Origin: Rhodobiaceae bacterium
GTDB lineage: Bacteria; Pseudomonadota; Alphaproteobacteria; Rhizobiales; Tepidamorphaceae
DNA length: 64,000 bases
NCBI GenBank assembly: GCA_020637985.1
Contig: JACKJK010000012.1
Coordinates: 1 to 64,000 of the forward strand
Direction: 5' to 3'
Shown: positions 34,461 through 42,758 of the stretch, one piece after another
Numbering within the stretch: the stretch's first letter is position 1
Layout: each line of letters starts with the position of its first letter
Notes under the pieces: model-generated
The model's input: the letters and a program-made list of their open reading frames with translations, nothing else
Database searches by the model: none
What the model was told of the DNA's origin: nothing
Made by a program: the position numbers and the translations under genes

Positions 34461-34802
34461 GGCCGGGCAGGACCCGGTTCCGGCCGCCACCTGCGCAGGA
34501 GACCTGCGGGCAGGGCCGGACGAGCGGTGCTCCTTGATGAAGGGTGTCCGTTTGCTGTCAGGGGACCGCCACCGGCGGTGCCCCGTTTTCGCGTTCGTTC
34601 GCGAAGGCGTTTCCCCTTGGCGGAACAGGCGAGGCCCGCGCTTCGCGCTCCAGGTCAGGACCATCGCATGCGGCGATGGTGTCCGCGAGGCCGTTGAGGG
34701 GTGCGAATACGGGCGTCCGCACGTGTCGCCGGCCGCTGAACGGGCCGGAATGTGCGGATGCCGGCGTTGGCCTGCAGCGGATGTCAGGAGATCCAGTACA
34801 TC
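34461..34802 (+). other. cmk-rpsA intergenic region and long rpsA leader
   Basis: 342 bases without a credible gene. It holds a terminator-like hairpin at 34561-34590 (listed separately) and a further stem CCATCGC/GCGATGG at 34663-34681, leaving about 210 nt of possible structured leader before rpsA. Confidence 0.5.
34561..34590 (+). terminator. Terminator-like hairpin after cmk
   Basis: GGGGACCGCC and GGCGGTGCCCC pair over 10 bp with one bulged G around an ACC loop, followed by GTTTTC. It could end the aroA-cmk transcript or attenuate read-through into rpsA. Confidence 0.5.
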
Positions 34803-36527
34803 GTGGCTACCACTCAGATGAATCCCTCCCGCGAGGATTTCGCGGCCCTTCTCGAAGAGAACCTGAACACCAATTCCCTTGCCGAGGGCTCGGTCGTGCA
34901 TGGCCGGATCGTGGCGATCGAAAAGGACCTCGCCGTCATCGACGTCGGGTTGAAGACCGAGGGGCGCGTGCCCCTGCGCGAGTTCGGCGCCAAGGGCGTC
35001 GATGGCGCCCTGAAGGTCGGCGACGAGGTCGAGGTCTACCTGGAGCGTGTCGAGAACGCGCTCGGCGAAGCCGTCCTGTCGCGCGAAAAGGCGCGCCGCG
35101 AACATTCGTGGGTGCGCCTTGAGCAGGCCTTTGAGGCCGGCGAGAAGGTCGAGGGCACCATCTTCAATCAGGTCAAGGGCGGCTACACGGTCGATCTCGA
35201 TGGCGCCGTGGCGTTCCTGCCGCGCAGCCAGGTCGACATCCGCCCCGTGCGCGACATCGGCCCGCTGATGAATTCGCCGCAGCCCTTCCAGATCCTCAAG
35301 ATGGACAAGCGCCGCGGCAACATCGTCGTTTCGCGCCGCACCGTGCTCGAGGAATCGCGCGCCGAGCAGCGCGCCGATCTCGTCCAGAGCCTGGAAGAGG
35401 GTCAGGTGCTGGAAGGCGTCGTCAAGAACATCACCGACTACGGTGCGTTCGTCGACCTCGGCGGCATCGACGGCCTGCTGCATGTCACCGACATCGCCTG
35501 GCGTCGCGTCAACCACCCCACCGAGGTGCTGTCCGTCGGCCAGACGGTCAAGGTCCGCATCATCAAGGTGAACCAGGAAACCCAGCGCATCAGCCTCGGC
35601 ATGAAGCAGCTCGAGGACGATCCCTGGCAGGGCGTCGAGGCCAAGTACCCGACCGGCGTCAAGTTCACCGGCCGCGTCACCAACATCACCGACTACGGCG
35701 CGTTCGTCGAGCTGGAGCCGGGCGTCGAGGGCCTCATCCACGTTTCCGAGATGAGCTGGACCAAGAAGAACGTCCATCCGGGCAAGATCGTCTCCACCTC
35801 CCAGGAGGTCGAGGTGATGGTGCTCGAGGTCGATCCCAACAAGCGCCGCATCTCGCTCGGCCTCAAGCAGTGCCTCGACAACCCGTGGTCGGCATTCGCC
35901 GCCGAGCATCCCGCCGGCAGCGTGCTGGAAGGCGAGGTCAAGAACCGCACCGAGTTCGGTCTCTTCGTCGGCCTGGCCGGCGACGTCGACGGCATGGTGC
36001 ACCTCTCCGACCTCGACTGGAACCGCCCCGGCGAACAGGCCATCGAGGACTACGAGCGTGGCCAGATGGTGCAGGTCAAGGTGCTCGACGTCGACGTCGA
36101 CAAGGAGCGCATCAGCCTCGGCATCAAGCAGCTTGCCGGCGATCCCTACGAGGAGGCCTCCGGCGAGGTCCGCAAGGGCGCGGTGGTGACCTGCGAAGTG
36201 ACGGACGTGAAGGATGCCGGCATCGACGTGAAGATCGTCGATACCGATCTGACGGCCTTCATCCGCCGCTCCGACCTCGCCCGCGACCGTGCCGACCAGC
36301 GCCCCGAGCGCTTCGCCGCCGGCGAGCGCGTCGATGCCCGCGTCACCCAGTTCGACCGCAAGAACCGCAAGGTCTCGGTGTCGATCAAGGCGCTGGAGAT
36401 GGCCGAGGAGAAGGAGGCGATTGCCCAGTTCGGCTCGACCGATTCGGGTGCCTCGCTCGGCGACATCCTCGGTGCGGCGCTGAACAAGGCGCAGTCGAAG
36501 AACGCTGGCGAAGACTCCGGCAACTGA
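34803..36527 (+). CDS. rpsA: Ribosomal protein bS1
   Basis: Multi-domain RNA-binding protein (574 aa) that recruits mRNA to the 30S subunit. Six S1 repeats can be placed, at about residues 30-97, 115-180, 200-268, 285-355, 372-442 and 460-530; repeats 3 and 4 are the clearest (KNITDYGAFVDLGGIDGLLH and TNITDYGAFVELEPGVEGLI). GTG 34803 is chosen with AGGAG 12 nt upstream; ATG 34818 is an in-frame alternative. Preceded by a long leader and followed by a strong terminator. Confidence 0.96.
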   Translation: MATTQMNPSREDFAALLEENLNTNSLAEGSVVHGRIVAIEKDLAVIDVGLKTEGRVPLREFGAKGVDGALKVGDEVEVYLERVENALGEAVLSREKARREHSWVRLEQAFEAGEKVEGTIFNQVKGGYTVDLDGAVAFLPRSQVDIRPVRDIGPLMNSPQPFQILKMDKRRGNIVVSRRTVLEESRAEQRADLVQSLEEGQVLEGVVKNITDYGAFVDLGGIDGLLHVTDIAWRRVNHPTEVLSVGQTVKVRIIKVNQETQRISLGMKQLEDDPWQGVEAKYPTGVKFTGRVTNITDYGAFVELEPGVEGLIHVSEMSWTKKNVHPGKIVSTSQEVEVMVLEVDPNKRRISLGLKQCLDNPWSAFAAEHPAGSVLEGEVKNRTEFGLFVGLAGDVDGMVHLSDLDWNRPGEQAIEDYERGQMVQVKVLDVDVDKERISLGIKQLAGDPYEEASGEVRKGAVVTCEVTDVKDAGIDVKIVDTDLTAFIRRSDLARDRADQRPERFAAGERVDARVTQFDRKNRKVSVSIKALEMAEEKEAIAQFGSTDSGASLGDILGAALNKAQSKNAGEDSGN

Positions 36528-36550
36528 ACACCTTCGGCATGAAGAATTGG

Positions 36551-36586
36551 CGGGCGCCGGCACATTGCCGGCGCCCGTTTCCTTTT
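36551..36586 (+). terminator. Intrinsic terminator of rpsA
   Basis: Perfect 12-bp stem, CGGGCGCCGGCA and TGCCGGCGCCCG, with a CAT loop, followed by TTTCCTTTT. It lies 24 bp after the rpsA stop. Confidence 0.88.
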
Positions 36587-36716
36587 CCGGCCGCAGTGAC
36601 GGGTTTCAGGGTCGAAATCGCCCGCCCGCCCGCTATAGTGGCCAACAATTGGCGCATTTGCATGGAACGAGCACGGGTAGCCGCCACGCAGGCCCGTGCC
36701 GGGAAGGATGTTCTCC

Positions 36717-37664
36717 GTGAGCCTTGATGCCGATACCATCGTCGAGCGCCGCCGGCTGCGCCGCAAGCTGTCGTTCTGGCGGGTGCTCGCATTCATCATC
36801 GCCATCGCCGCGATCCTCGTGGTTGCCGGCATCGGCGCGCGCGACCGCTTTGGCGAACAGATCGCAAGGGTGTCGATCTCGGGGCTGATCACCGACGACT
36901 GGAAGCAGCGCGAGTTCCTGCGCCAGCTCGGCGAGACCGAGCGCGTCAAGGCGGTGATCCTCGCCATCAACTCGCCCGGCGGCACCACCGGCGGCGGCGA
37001 GGCGCTCTACGCGGCGATCCGCGCGTTGTCCGAGAAGAAGCCGGTGGTTGCCTCGATCGGCACCGTCGGCGCGTCCGCCGCCTACCTTGCCGCCATCGCC
37101 GCCGACCATGTTGTGGCGCGCGAGACCGCGATCACCGGTTCAATCGGCGTCCTCTTCCAGTGGGCGAACGTGGTCAAGCTCGCCGACACCCTCGGCGTCA
37201 ACATGCGCACGATCAAGTCCGATCCGCTGAAGGCCGAGCCCTCGCCCTTCGACGAGGACACCCCGGAAGAACGCCGCGTCATCGAGGACATGATCGCCGA
37301 TTCGCACGCCTGGTTCGTCGAGAAGGTCGCCGAACGGCGCGGGTTGAGCGTCGACGAGGCGCGCCGCCTGGCCGATGGACGCATTTATTCCGGTCGCCGG
37401 GCTCGCGAGCTGAAGATCGTCGACGCGCTCGGCGGCGAGGAAGCCGCGAAGACCTGGCTGGTGACCGAGCGCCGCATTTCAGCCGATGCGGAGATCGTCG
37501 AGTGGACCGCGGACGATACGCTGGAGGAACTCGGCCTGTCCGGCCGCCTTGCCACCGCGTTTGCGTGGATCGGCAAGTTGGACCGTATCGTGGCGCGCCT
37601 CGGCGATCTTGCGCCTCTCGAAGGAATGGTCAGCGTTTGGCGCCCTCAAGCCGTTGAAGATTAA
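36717..37664 (+). CDS. sppA: SppA, signal peptide peptidase (short form)
   Basis: Membrane-anchored serine protease (315 aa) that degrades cleaved signal peptides; short single-domain form as in Bacillus SppA. Seen: one membrane segment at about residues 24-42 (VLAFIIAIAAILVVAGIG), INSPGGTTGGGEALY, the nucleophile serine in GTVGASAAYLAAIAA, and a lysine in RTIKSDPLKAEPSPF that would complete the Ser-Lys dyad. GTG 36717 is chosen because AAGGA lies 8 bp upstream; ATG 36708 is possible. Comes before ihfB, as in many alphas. Confidence 0.93.
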   Translation: MSLDADTIVERRRLRRKLSFWRVLAFIIAIAAILVVAGIGARDRFGEQIARVSISGLITDDWKQREFLRQLGETERVKAVILAINSPGGTTGGGEALYAAIRALSEKKPVVASIGTVGASAAYLAAIAADHVVARETAITGSIGVLFQWANVVKLADTLGVNMRTIKSDPLKAEPSPFDEDTPEERRVIEDMIADSHAWFVEKVAERRGLSVDEARRLADGRIYSGRRARELKIVDALGGEEAAKTWLVTERRISADAEIVEWTADDTLEELGLSGRLATAFAWIGKLDRIVARLGDLAPLEGMVSVWRPQAVED

Positions 37665-37741
37665 GGCGATCTGTGCGTTTATACCGCGCTCCGCCGGGCA
37701 TCGCCGGGCGGAAACGAGAGGGGGGCTTGCGCCGGATCGCA

Positions 37742-38038
37742 ATGATTAAATCCGAACTCATTCAACGGTTGGCCGCGGCCAACCCGCATCTTTTTCAGCG
37801 TGACATTGAGATGATCGTGAATACCGTGCTCGACGAGATCGTCGACGCGCTCGCCGAGGGCAACCGTGTCGAACTGCGCGGTTTCGGTACCTTTTCGGTC
37901 AAGAACCGGCCGGCGCGCGTCGGCCGCAACCCGCGCACCGGCGACAAGGTTTCAGTGGCGGAGAAGTCCGTGCCCTTCTTCAAGATGGGCAAGGAGATGC
38001 GCGAGCGTCTCAACGGCGGTGCCGACGACGAAGAGTGA
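37742..38038 (+). CDS. ihfB: IhfB, integration host factor beta subunit
   Basis: DNA-bending protein (98 aa) that pairs with IhfA. Seen: MIKSELIQRLAAANPHLFQRD at the N-terminus (first 20 residues typical of IhfB), the DNA-binding arm FGTFSVKNRPARVGRNPRTG with the intercalating proline, and KSVPFFKMGKEMRERL. ATG 37742 fits; no convincing SD is seen, but an earlier in-frame start would add a basic tail of 23 residues with no family match. lapA follows. Confidence 0.96.
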   Translation: MIKSELIQRLAAANPHLFQRDIEMIVNTVLDEIVDALAEGNRVELRGFGTFSVKNRPARVGRNPRTGDKVSVAEKSVPFFKMGKEMRERLNGGADDEE

Positions 38039-38049
38039 GGCCGGACGCG

Positions 38050-38394
38050 ATGTTGCGCAGGATCGTTTCGCTGGTCGTACTGCTGCCGCTGGCCATCGTG
38101 CTGGTGGCCTTCACCGTGGCAAATCGTCACCTCGTCGTCGTGTCGCTCGATCCCTTCGGCGGCAACCAGCCGGCGTTCGGCGTCGAGATGCCCGTCTACC
38201 TGCTGGTCTTCGCCAGCCTGCTCGCCGGCGTCGTTCTCGGCGGTGCTGCAACCTGGCTTAGCCAGGGCGCCTGGCGTCGCCGCGCAAGGCAGAACCGCAC
38301 CGAGGCGGCGCGTGCCCGCCGCGAGGCCGAGGACCTGCGCCGCGAGGCCGACGCCGCGCATGTGTCGCTTCCCGCGCCCGGCAGGTCTTCCTGA
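38050..38394 (+). CDS. lapA: LapA-domain (DUF1049) membrane protein
   Basis: Small protein (114 aa) with two membrane segments (about residues 4-24 and 47-70) and a charged coiled-coil-like C-terminus (TEAARARREAEDLRREADA), matching the LapA (DUF1049/YciS) family, which in E. coli works with LapB in LPS assembly control. ATG 38050 follows GAGTGAGG by 9 nt; GTG 38035 overlapping the ihfB stop is an alternative. The LPS role is inferred from the family name. Confidence 0.82.
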   Translation: MLRRIVSLVVLLPLAIVLVAFTVANRHLVVVSLDPFGGNQPAFGVEMPVYLLVFASLLAGVVLGGAATWLSQGAWRRRARQNRTEAARARREAEDLRREADAAHVSLPAPGRSS

Positions 38395-38582
38395 CGGCGT
38401 CCTGGCCGCTCTGGAAGCAGGGGTCGCAGCTGCCCATATAACGGCGGGACACGGATGCTGTTCACGGCACTCCGCGCCCGCCTTCGCGGTGCCGGCAAAC
38501 GGGTGTCCCAGGTGGCGGAGCACTGGACTCGCGAGTTGCGCCGTGCGACGTGTCTTCCTCTTTTCGCAGCGCCCGGAATGCC

Positions 38583-39245
38583 ATGCACATCGACGTCAAG
38601 ATCTGCGGTCTGAAGACCCGGCAAGCGCTGGATGCGGCGCTCGCCGGCGGTGCCGCCTACGTCGGTTTCGTATTTTATCCGCCGAGCCCGCGCGCACTGT
38701 CGCCTGACGAGGCTGCGCCGCTGCTCGCACAGGCGCGCGGCCGGGCGAAAACGGTGGCGCTTACCGTCGATGCCGATACCGCCTTGCTCGACGCGATCGT
38801 TTCGCGGTTGAAGCCGGACCTGCTGCAGTTCCACGGCAGCGAAACCCCGCAGCACGTCATCGATGCACGCAAGAAGTATCGCATACCCGTGATGAAGGCG
38901 CTGAAGATCGGCGGACGCGAGGACATCGCGGCAGCAAGTGCCTACGAGGGCGCCGCCGACATGCTGCTGTTCGACGCCAAGCCGCGCCCCGGCGAGGGGC
39001 TTGGGTTGCCCGGCGGCAATGGCGTCACCTTCGACTGGCGCCTGATGGCCGGTCTTGACCTGACGCTTCCGGTCATGCTTTCCGGCGGTCTCGATGCGTC
39101 CAACGTCGCGATGGCGGTCCGCCTCAGCGGTGCTGCCGCCGTCGATGTCTCTTCCGGTGTCGAAAGCGCGCCGGGCGTCAAGGACGTGAAGCTGATCGGC
39201 GAATTCCTCGCCGCCGTCCGCAACCTTGAAGGAGTTCCCGCGTGA
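38583..39245 (+). CDS. trpF: TrpF, phosphoribosylanthranilate isomerase
   Basis: Beta/alpha-barrel enzyme (220 aa), third step of tryptophan synthesis. Seen: the catalytic cysteine in DVKICGLKT at residue 8, the aspartate in DMLLFDAKP, and the phosphate-binding ends LSGGLDASNV and AVDVSSGVES. ATG 38583 places the cysteine correctly. Its stop overlaps the trpB GTG, so trpF-trpB-X-trpA is one translationally coupled unit. trpE, G, D and C are not in the window. Confidence 0.95.
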   Translation: MHIDVKICGLKTRQALDAALAGGAAYVGFVFYPPSPRALSPDEAAPLLAQARGRAKTVALTVDADTALLDAIVSRLKPDLLQFHGSETPQHVIDARKKYRIPVMKALKIGGREDIAAASAYEGAADMLLFDAKPRPGEGLGLPGGNGVTFDWRLMAGLDLTLPVMLSGGLDASNVAMAVRLSGAAAVDVSSGVESAPGVKDVKLIGEFLAAVRNLEGVPA

Positions 39246-40483
39246 GCGCTCCCGCGAACCCCAACTCGTTCCGCACCGGCCCCGACGAGCGCGGTCATTT
39301 CGGCCTCTTCGGCGGCCGCTTCGTCGCCGAGACGCTGATGCCGCTGATCCTCGACCTGGAGGACGCCTGGGAGGCCGCCAAGGCGGACCCGGCCTACGGC
39401 GCGCAGCTCAAGGACCTTGGCACCCACTACACCGGCCGCCCCAGCCCGCTCTACTACGCCGAGCGGCTGACCGAGCATTGCCGCGGCAAGGCGGCAAGCG
39501 GCAAGGGCGCGAAGATCTATTTCAAGCGCGACGAGCTCAACCACACCGGCAGTCACAAGATCAACAACTGCCTCGGCCAGATCCTGCTGGCGATGCGCAT
39601 GGGCAAGACCCGCATCATCGCCGAGACCGGTGCCGGCCAACACGGCGTTGCCACCGCAACCGTGTGCGCCCGTTTCGGCCTGCCCTGCGTCGTCTACATG
39701 GGCGCCACCGACGTCGAGCGCCAGAAGCCCAACGTCTTCCGCATGAAGCTGCTGGGCGCCGAGGTCGTGCCCGTCACCGCCGGTGCCGGCACGCTCAAGG
39801 ACGCAATGAACGAGGCGCTGCGCGACTGGGTCTCCAACGTCGAGAACACCTACTACCTGATCGGCACCGCGGCCGGTCCGCACCCCTATCCGGAGATGGT
39901 GCGCGACTTCCAGTCGGTGATCGGCGAGGAAGCACGCCAGCAGATCATGGAGGCCGAAGGCCGGCTGCCGGACGCGGTCGTCGCCTGCGTCGGCGGCGGA
40001 TCGAACGCAATCGGCCTGTTCCATCCCTTCCTCGACGACAAGGACGTGGCGATCTGGGGCGTCGAGGCCGGCGGTCATGGTCTTGACACCGACGAGCATT
40101 GCGCCTCGCTGACCGGCGGGCGCCCAGGCGTCCTGCACGGCAACCGCACCTATCTGCTGCAGGACGGCGATGGCCAGATCCTCGAGGGCCACTCGATCTC
40201 GGCAGGCCTCGACTATCCCGGCATCGGCCCGGAACACTCCTGGCTCAAGGACACCGGCCGCGTCACCTACGTGCCGATCACCGACAAGGAGGCGCTGGAC
40301 GCCTTCCAGCTGTGCACCCGCACGGAAGGGATCATCCCGGCGCTGGAGCCCGCCCACGCGCTGGCCCAGGTTGCCAAGCTCGCGCCGGTCATGGACCGCG
40401 ACCAGGTCATCGTCATGAACCTGTGCGGCCGCGGCGACAAGGACGTCTTCACCGTCGCCGGCCACCTCGGCGTGGACATGTGA
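39242..40483 (+). CDS. trpB: TrpB, tryptophan synthase beta chain
   Basis: PLP enzyme (413 aa) that condenses indole and serine. Seen: PLP lysine in NHTGSHKINNCLGQ, the COMM-domain region with GAGQHGVATATVCA, GGGSNAIGLFHPF for PLP phosphate, and HSISAGLDYPGIGPEHS. GTG 39242 overlaps the trpF stop. Unusually it is followed not by trpA but by a coupled DUF1330-like gene (TGATG overlap at 40481-40485). Confidence 0.97.
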   Translation: MSAPANPNSFRTGPDERGHFGLFGGRFVAETLMPLILDLEDAWEAAKADPAYGAQLKDLGTHYTGRPSPLYYAERLTEHCRGKAASGKGAKIYFKRDELNHTGSHKINNCLGQILLAMRMGKTRIIAETGAGQHGVATATVCARFGLPCVVYMGATDVERQKPNVFRMKLLGAEVVPVTAGAGTLKDAMNEALRDWVSNVENTYYLIGTAAGPHPYPEMVRDFQSVIGEEARQQIMEAEGRLPDAVVACVGGGSNAIGLFHPFLDDKDVAIWGVEAGGHGLDTDEHCASLTGGRPGVLHGNRTYLLQDGDGQILEGHSISAGLDYPGIGPEHSWLKDTGRVTYVPITDKEALDAFQLCTRTEGIIPALEPAHALAQVAKLAPVMDRDQVIVMNLCGRGDKDVFTVAGHLGVDM

Positions 40484-40929
40484 TGGCGAGCATCAACCCG
40501 ACGCGCGGACAGTTTGCCGCCCTGCGCGCCGTCCCGCAGGACGCACCGGTCCTGATGATCAACCTGCTGCGCTTCAACAAGGTTGCGGAGTACGCAGCCG
40601 GCGATCCGGAGTCCGGTGCCGCGCCGGTTTCCGGCGAGACGGCCTATGGACGCTACGCCGCCGAAACGCTGGAAATCGTGCTCGCCGCAGGCGGCAGCCA
40701 GGACTGGATCGGCAAGCCCATGCTCACCGTCATCGGGCCCGGTGACGAGGCCTGGGACCACGCCTTCGTCGCCCGCTATCCTTCGTCCCGCGCCTTCATG
40801 GACATGGTGAAGAACCCGGACTATCAACGTGCCGTGCGCCACCGCAATGCCGCCACCGCCGACAGCCGGCTGATCTGCTGCGCCGAGGCCGCGCCCGGAA
40901 AGACGTTCCTCGCAGGAAGCTCCGAATGA
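40483..40929 (+). CDS. DUF1330/EthD-like small protein inside the trp operon
   Basis: Protein of 148 aa with a ferredoxin-like (dimeric alpha-beta barrel) look. Seen: VLMINLLRFNKVAEYA, a glycine-rich insert, YGRYAAETLEIVLAAGG, LTVIGPGD and the family-like RYPSSRAFMDMVKNPDYQRAVRHRNA. Its ATG overlaps the trpB stop and its stop overlaps the trpA start (both 1-4 bp), so it is made together with both tryptophan synthase chains. Members of this fold bind small or reactive molecules as dimers. A link to indole or tryptophan is only inference. Codon use matches its neighbours. Confidence 0.85.
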   Translation: MASINPTRGQFAALRAVPQDAPVLMINLLRFNKVAEYAAGDPESGAAPVSGETAYGRYAAETLEIVLAAGGSQDWIGKPMLTVIGPGDEAWDHAFVARYPSSRAFMDMVKNPDYQRAVRHRNAATADSRLICCAEAAPGKTFLAGSSE

Positions 40930-41756
40930 AACCGACCCGCATCGATGCCCGCTTCGCGGCGCTCAAGGCCGAGGACCGTGCAGCCCTTGTCACCTTCGTC
41001 ACCGCCGGCGATCCGGACTACGAGACCTCGCTTGCCATCGTGAAGGGCCTGCCCGCCGCAGGCGCCGACGTCATCGAGCTCGGCATGCCGTTCTCCGACC
41101 CGATGGCCGATGGCGTCGCCATCCAGCTCGCTGGCCAGCGCGCGCTGAAGGCCGGCCAGACCATGATCAGGACGCTGGAGATGGTGCGCGAGTTCCGCAA
41201 GGGCGACAACGAGACGCCCATCGTCCTGATGGGCTACTACAACCCGATCTATTCCTATGGCAACGAGCGCTTCCTGACGGACGCCGCCGCTGCCGGCGTT
41301 GATGGCCTGATCGTCGTCGACGTGCCGCCGGAGGCCGACGACGAGCTCTGCCTGCCTGCGATGCAGCACGGCATCAGCTTCATCCGCCTTGCGACGCCGA
41401 CGACGGACGCCAGGCGCCTGCCGCGCGTCATCCAGAACACCTCCGGCTTCGTCTACTACGTCTCGGTCGCCGGCATCACCGGCACCCAGGCGCCCGATCC
41501 GGAAAAGGTCGCAAGGATGGTTGCGCACGTGAAGTCGGCGACGCCGCTGCCGGTGTGCGTCGGCTTCGGCGTGAGGTCGCCGGAACAGGCTGCGGCGATC
41601 GCGCGCGCCGCCGATGGCGTGGTGGTCGGCTCGGCGCTGGTCGAGGCGGTGCGCACCTCGCTCGACGAAACCGGCAAGGCGGGTGCGGCAACCGTTGCGG
41701 GCGTGCACGCACTGGTGTCTGATCTGGCGGCGGGCGTCGCGCAGGCGCGCAAGTAG
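40926..41756 (+). CDS. trpA: TrpA, tryptophan synthase alpha chain
   Basis: Beta/alpha-barrel enzyme (276 aa) that releases indole from indole-3-glycerol phosphate and channels it to TrpB. Seen: the catalytic glutamate and aspartate in VIELGMPFSDPMADGVAIQ, TSGFVYYVSVAGITG and VCVGFGVRSPEQA for phosphate binding. Coupled to the preceding DUF1330-like gene by ATGA. accD follows 30 bp later. Confidence 0.97.
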   Translation: MKPTRIDARFAALKAEDRAALVTFVTAGDPDYETSLAIVKGLPAAGADVIELGMPFSDPMADGVAIQLAGQRALKAGQTMIRTLEMVREFRKGDNETPIVLMGYYNPIYSYGNERFLTDAAAAGVDGLIVVDVPPEADDELCLPAMQHGISFIRLATPTTDARRLPRVIQNTSGFVYYVSVAGITGTQAPDPEKVARMVAHVKSATPLPVCVGFGVRSPEQAAAIARAADGVVVGSALVEAVRTSLDETGKAGAATVAGVHALVSDLAAGVAQARK

Positions 41757-41786
41757 CGCACCGGGTACTGGAGAAGGAGATAGCGC

Positions 41787-42701
41787 GTGAACTGGCTGAC
41801 GAGCACCTTGCGGCCGAAGATCCGGCAGATGCTGGGCGCCAAGCGCGACACCCCGGAGAACCTGTGGATCAAGTGCCCGGAAAGCGGCGAGATGGTCTTC
41901 CACCGCGACCTGGAAGCCAACGACTACGTGATCCCCGTTTCCGGCCACCACATGCGCATGCCGCTGCGCGCGCGCCTCGAGTGGCTGTTCGACAATGGCG
42001 CCTTCGAGATCATGGATGTCGCCGGTGTCCCGCATGACCCGCTGAAGTTCCGCGACGAGCGCCGCTATGCCGACCGCCTCAAGGATGCCCGCCAGCGCAA
42101 CCAGACGGATGACGCGGTGACGGTCGCCACCGGCCTGCTCGACGGGCTGGACATCACGGCTGCCGTGCAGACCTTCGATTTCATGGGCGGCTCGCTTGGC
42201 ATGGCTGCCGGCGAGGCTGTGGTGACTGGCCTGATGACGGCGGTCGAACGCGGCACGCCGTTCATCATGTTCGCCGCGTCGGGCGGCGCGCGCATGCAGG
42301 AAGGCATCCTGTCGCTGATGCAGATGCCGCGCACCACCGTTGCCGTCGAGGCGCTGCGCGAGGCCGGCAAGCCCTACATCGTGGTGCTGACCAACCCGAC
42401 CACCGGCGGCGTTACGGCGTCCTACGCCATGCTCGGCGACATCCAGATTGCCGAACCCGGCGCGCTGATCGGCTTCGCCGGCCCACGCGTCATCGAGCAG
42501 ACCATCCGCGAGAAGCTGCCCGACGGCTTCCAGCGCTCGGAGTACCTCGAGGAGCACGGCATGGTCGACATGGTGGTGTCACGCAAGGAGTTGCGCGCCG
42601 TGCTGAGCAGCCTGTGCCGCATGCTGACGCATGCCCCGGCGCTCGATCCCTCGCAGCTCCCGGCGCCGACGCCCCCCGACAAAGACGTTTCCGCGTCCTG
42701 A
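41787..42701 (+). CDS. accD: AccD, acetyl-CoA carboxylase carboxyltransferase beta (no zinc finger cysteines)
   Basis: Carboxyltransferase subunit (304 aa) that with AccA makes malonyl-CoA. Seen: the crotonase-like core with FMGGSLGMAAGEA, FAASGGARMQEG and NPTTGGVTASYAMLGD. The N-terminal zinc ribbon normally has CxxC and CxxC; here only C30 remains (CPES, then VIPVS), so zinc cannot be bound in the usual way. Rhizobial AccD proteins are known to share this loss. Start is GTG 41787 after GGAGAAGGAG. Next to trpA and folC as in other alphas. Confidence 0.96.
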   Translation: MNWLTSTLRPKIRQMLGAKRDTPENLWIKCPESGEMVFHRDLEANDYVIPVSGHHMRMPLRARLEWLFDNGAFEIMDVAGVPHDPLKFRDERRYADRLKDARQRNQTDDAVTVATGLLDGLDITAAVQTFDFMGGSLGMAAGEAVVTGLMTAVERGTPFIMFAASGGARMQEGILSLMQMPRTTVAVEALREAGKPYIVVLTNPTTGGVTASYAMLGDIQIAEPGALIGFAGPRVIEQTIREKLPDGFQRSEYLEEHGMVDMVVSRKELRAVLSSLCRMLTHAPALDPSQLPAPTPPDKDVSAS

Positions 42702-42758
42702 CCCCCGGCAGATCCGGGTTACTTCATTGTACCGCCGCGTGGCGGCAAGTGTGTCGTC

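Noticed and set aside
32997..36563. 1188-codon open frame on the minus strand over aroA, cmk and rpsA
   Set aside because: Arises from GC-rich codon bias opposite real genes; low-complexity His/Asp/Gly-rich protein with no family, and the opposite strand carries three certain genes.
38942..40465. 507-codon minus-strand frame opposite trpF and trpB
   Set aside because: Val/Asp/Gly/Ala-rich antisense shadow; the plus-strand genes are certain.
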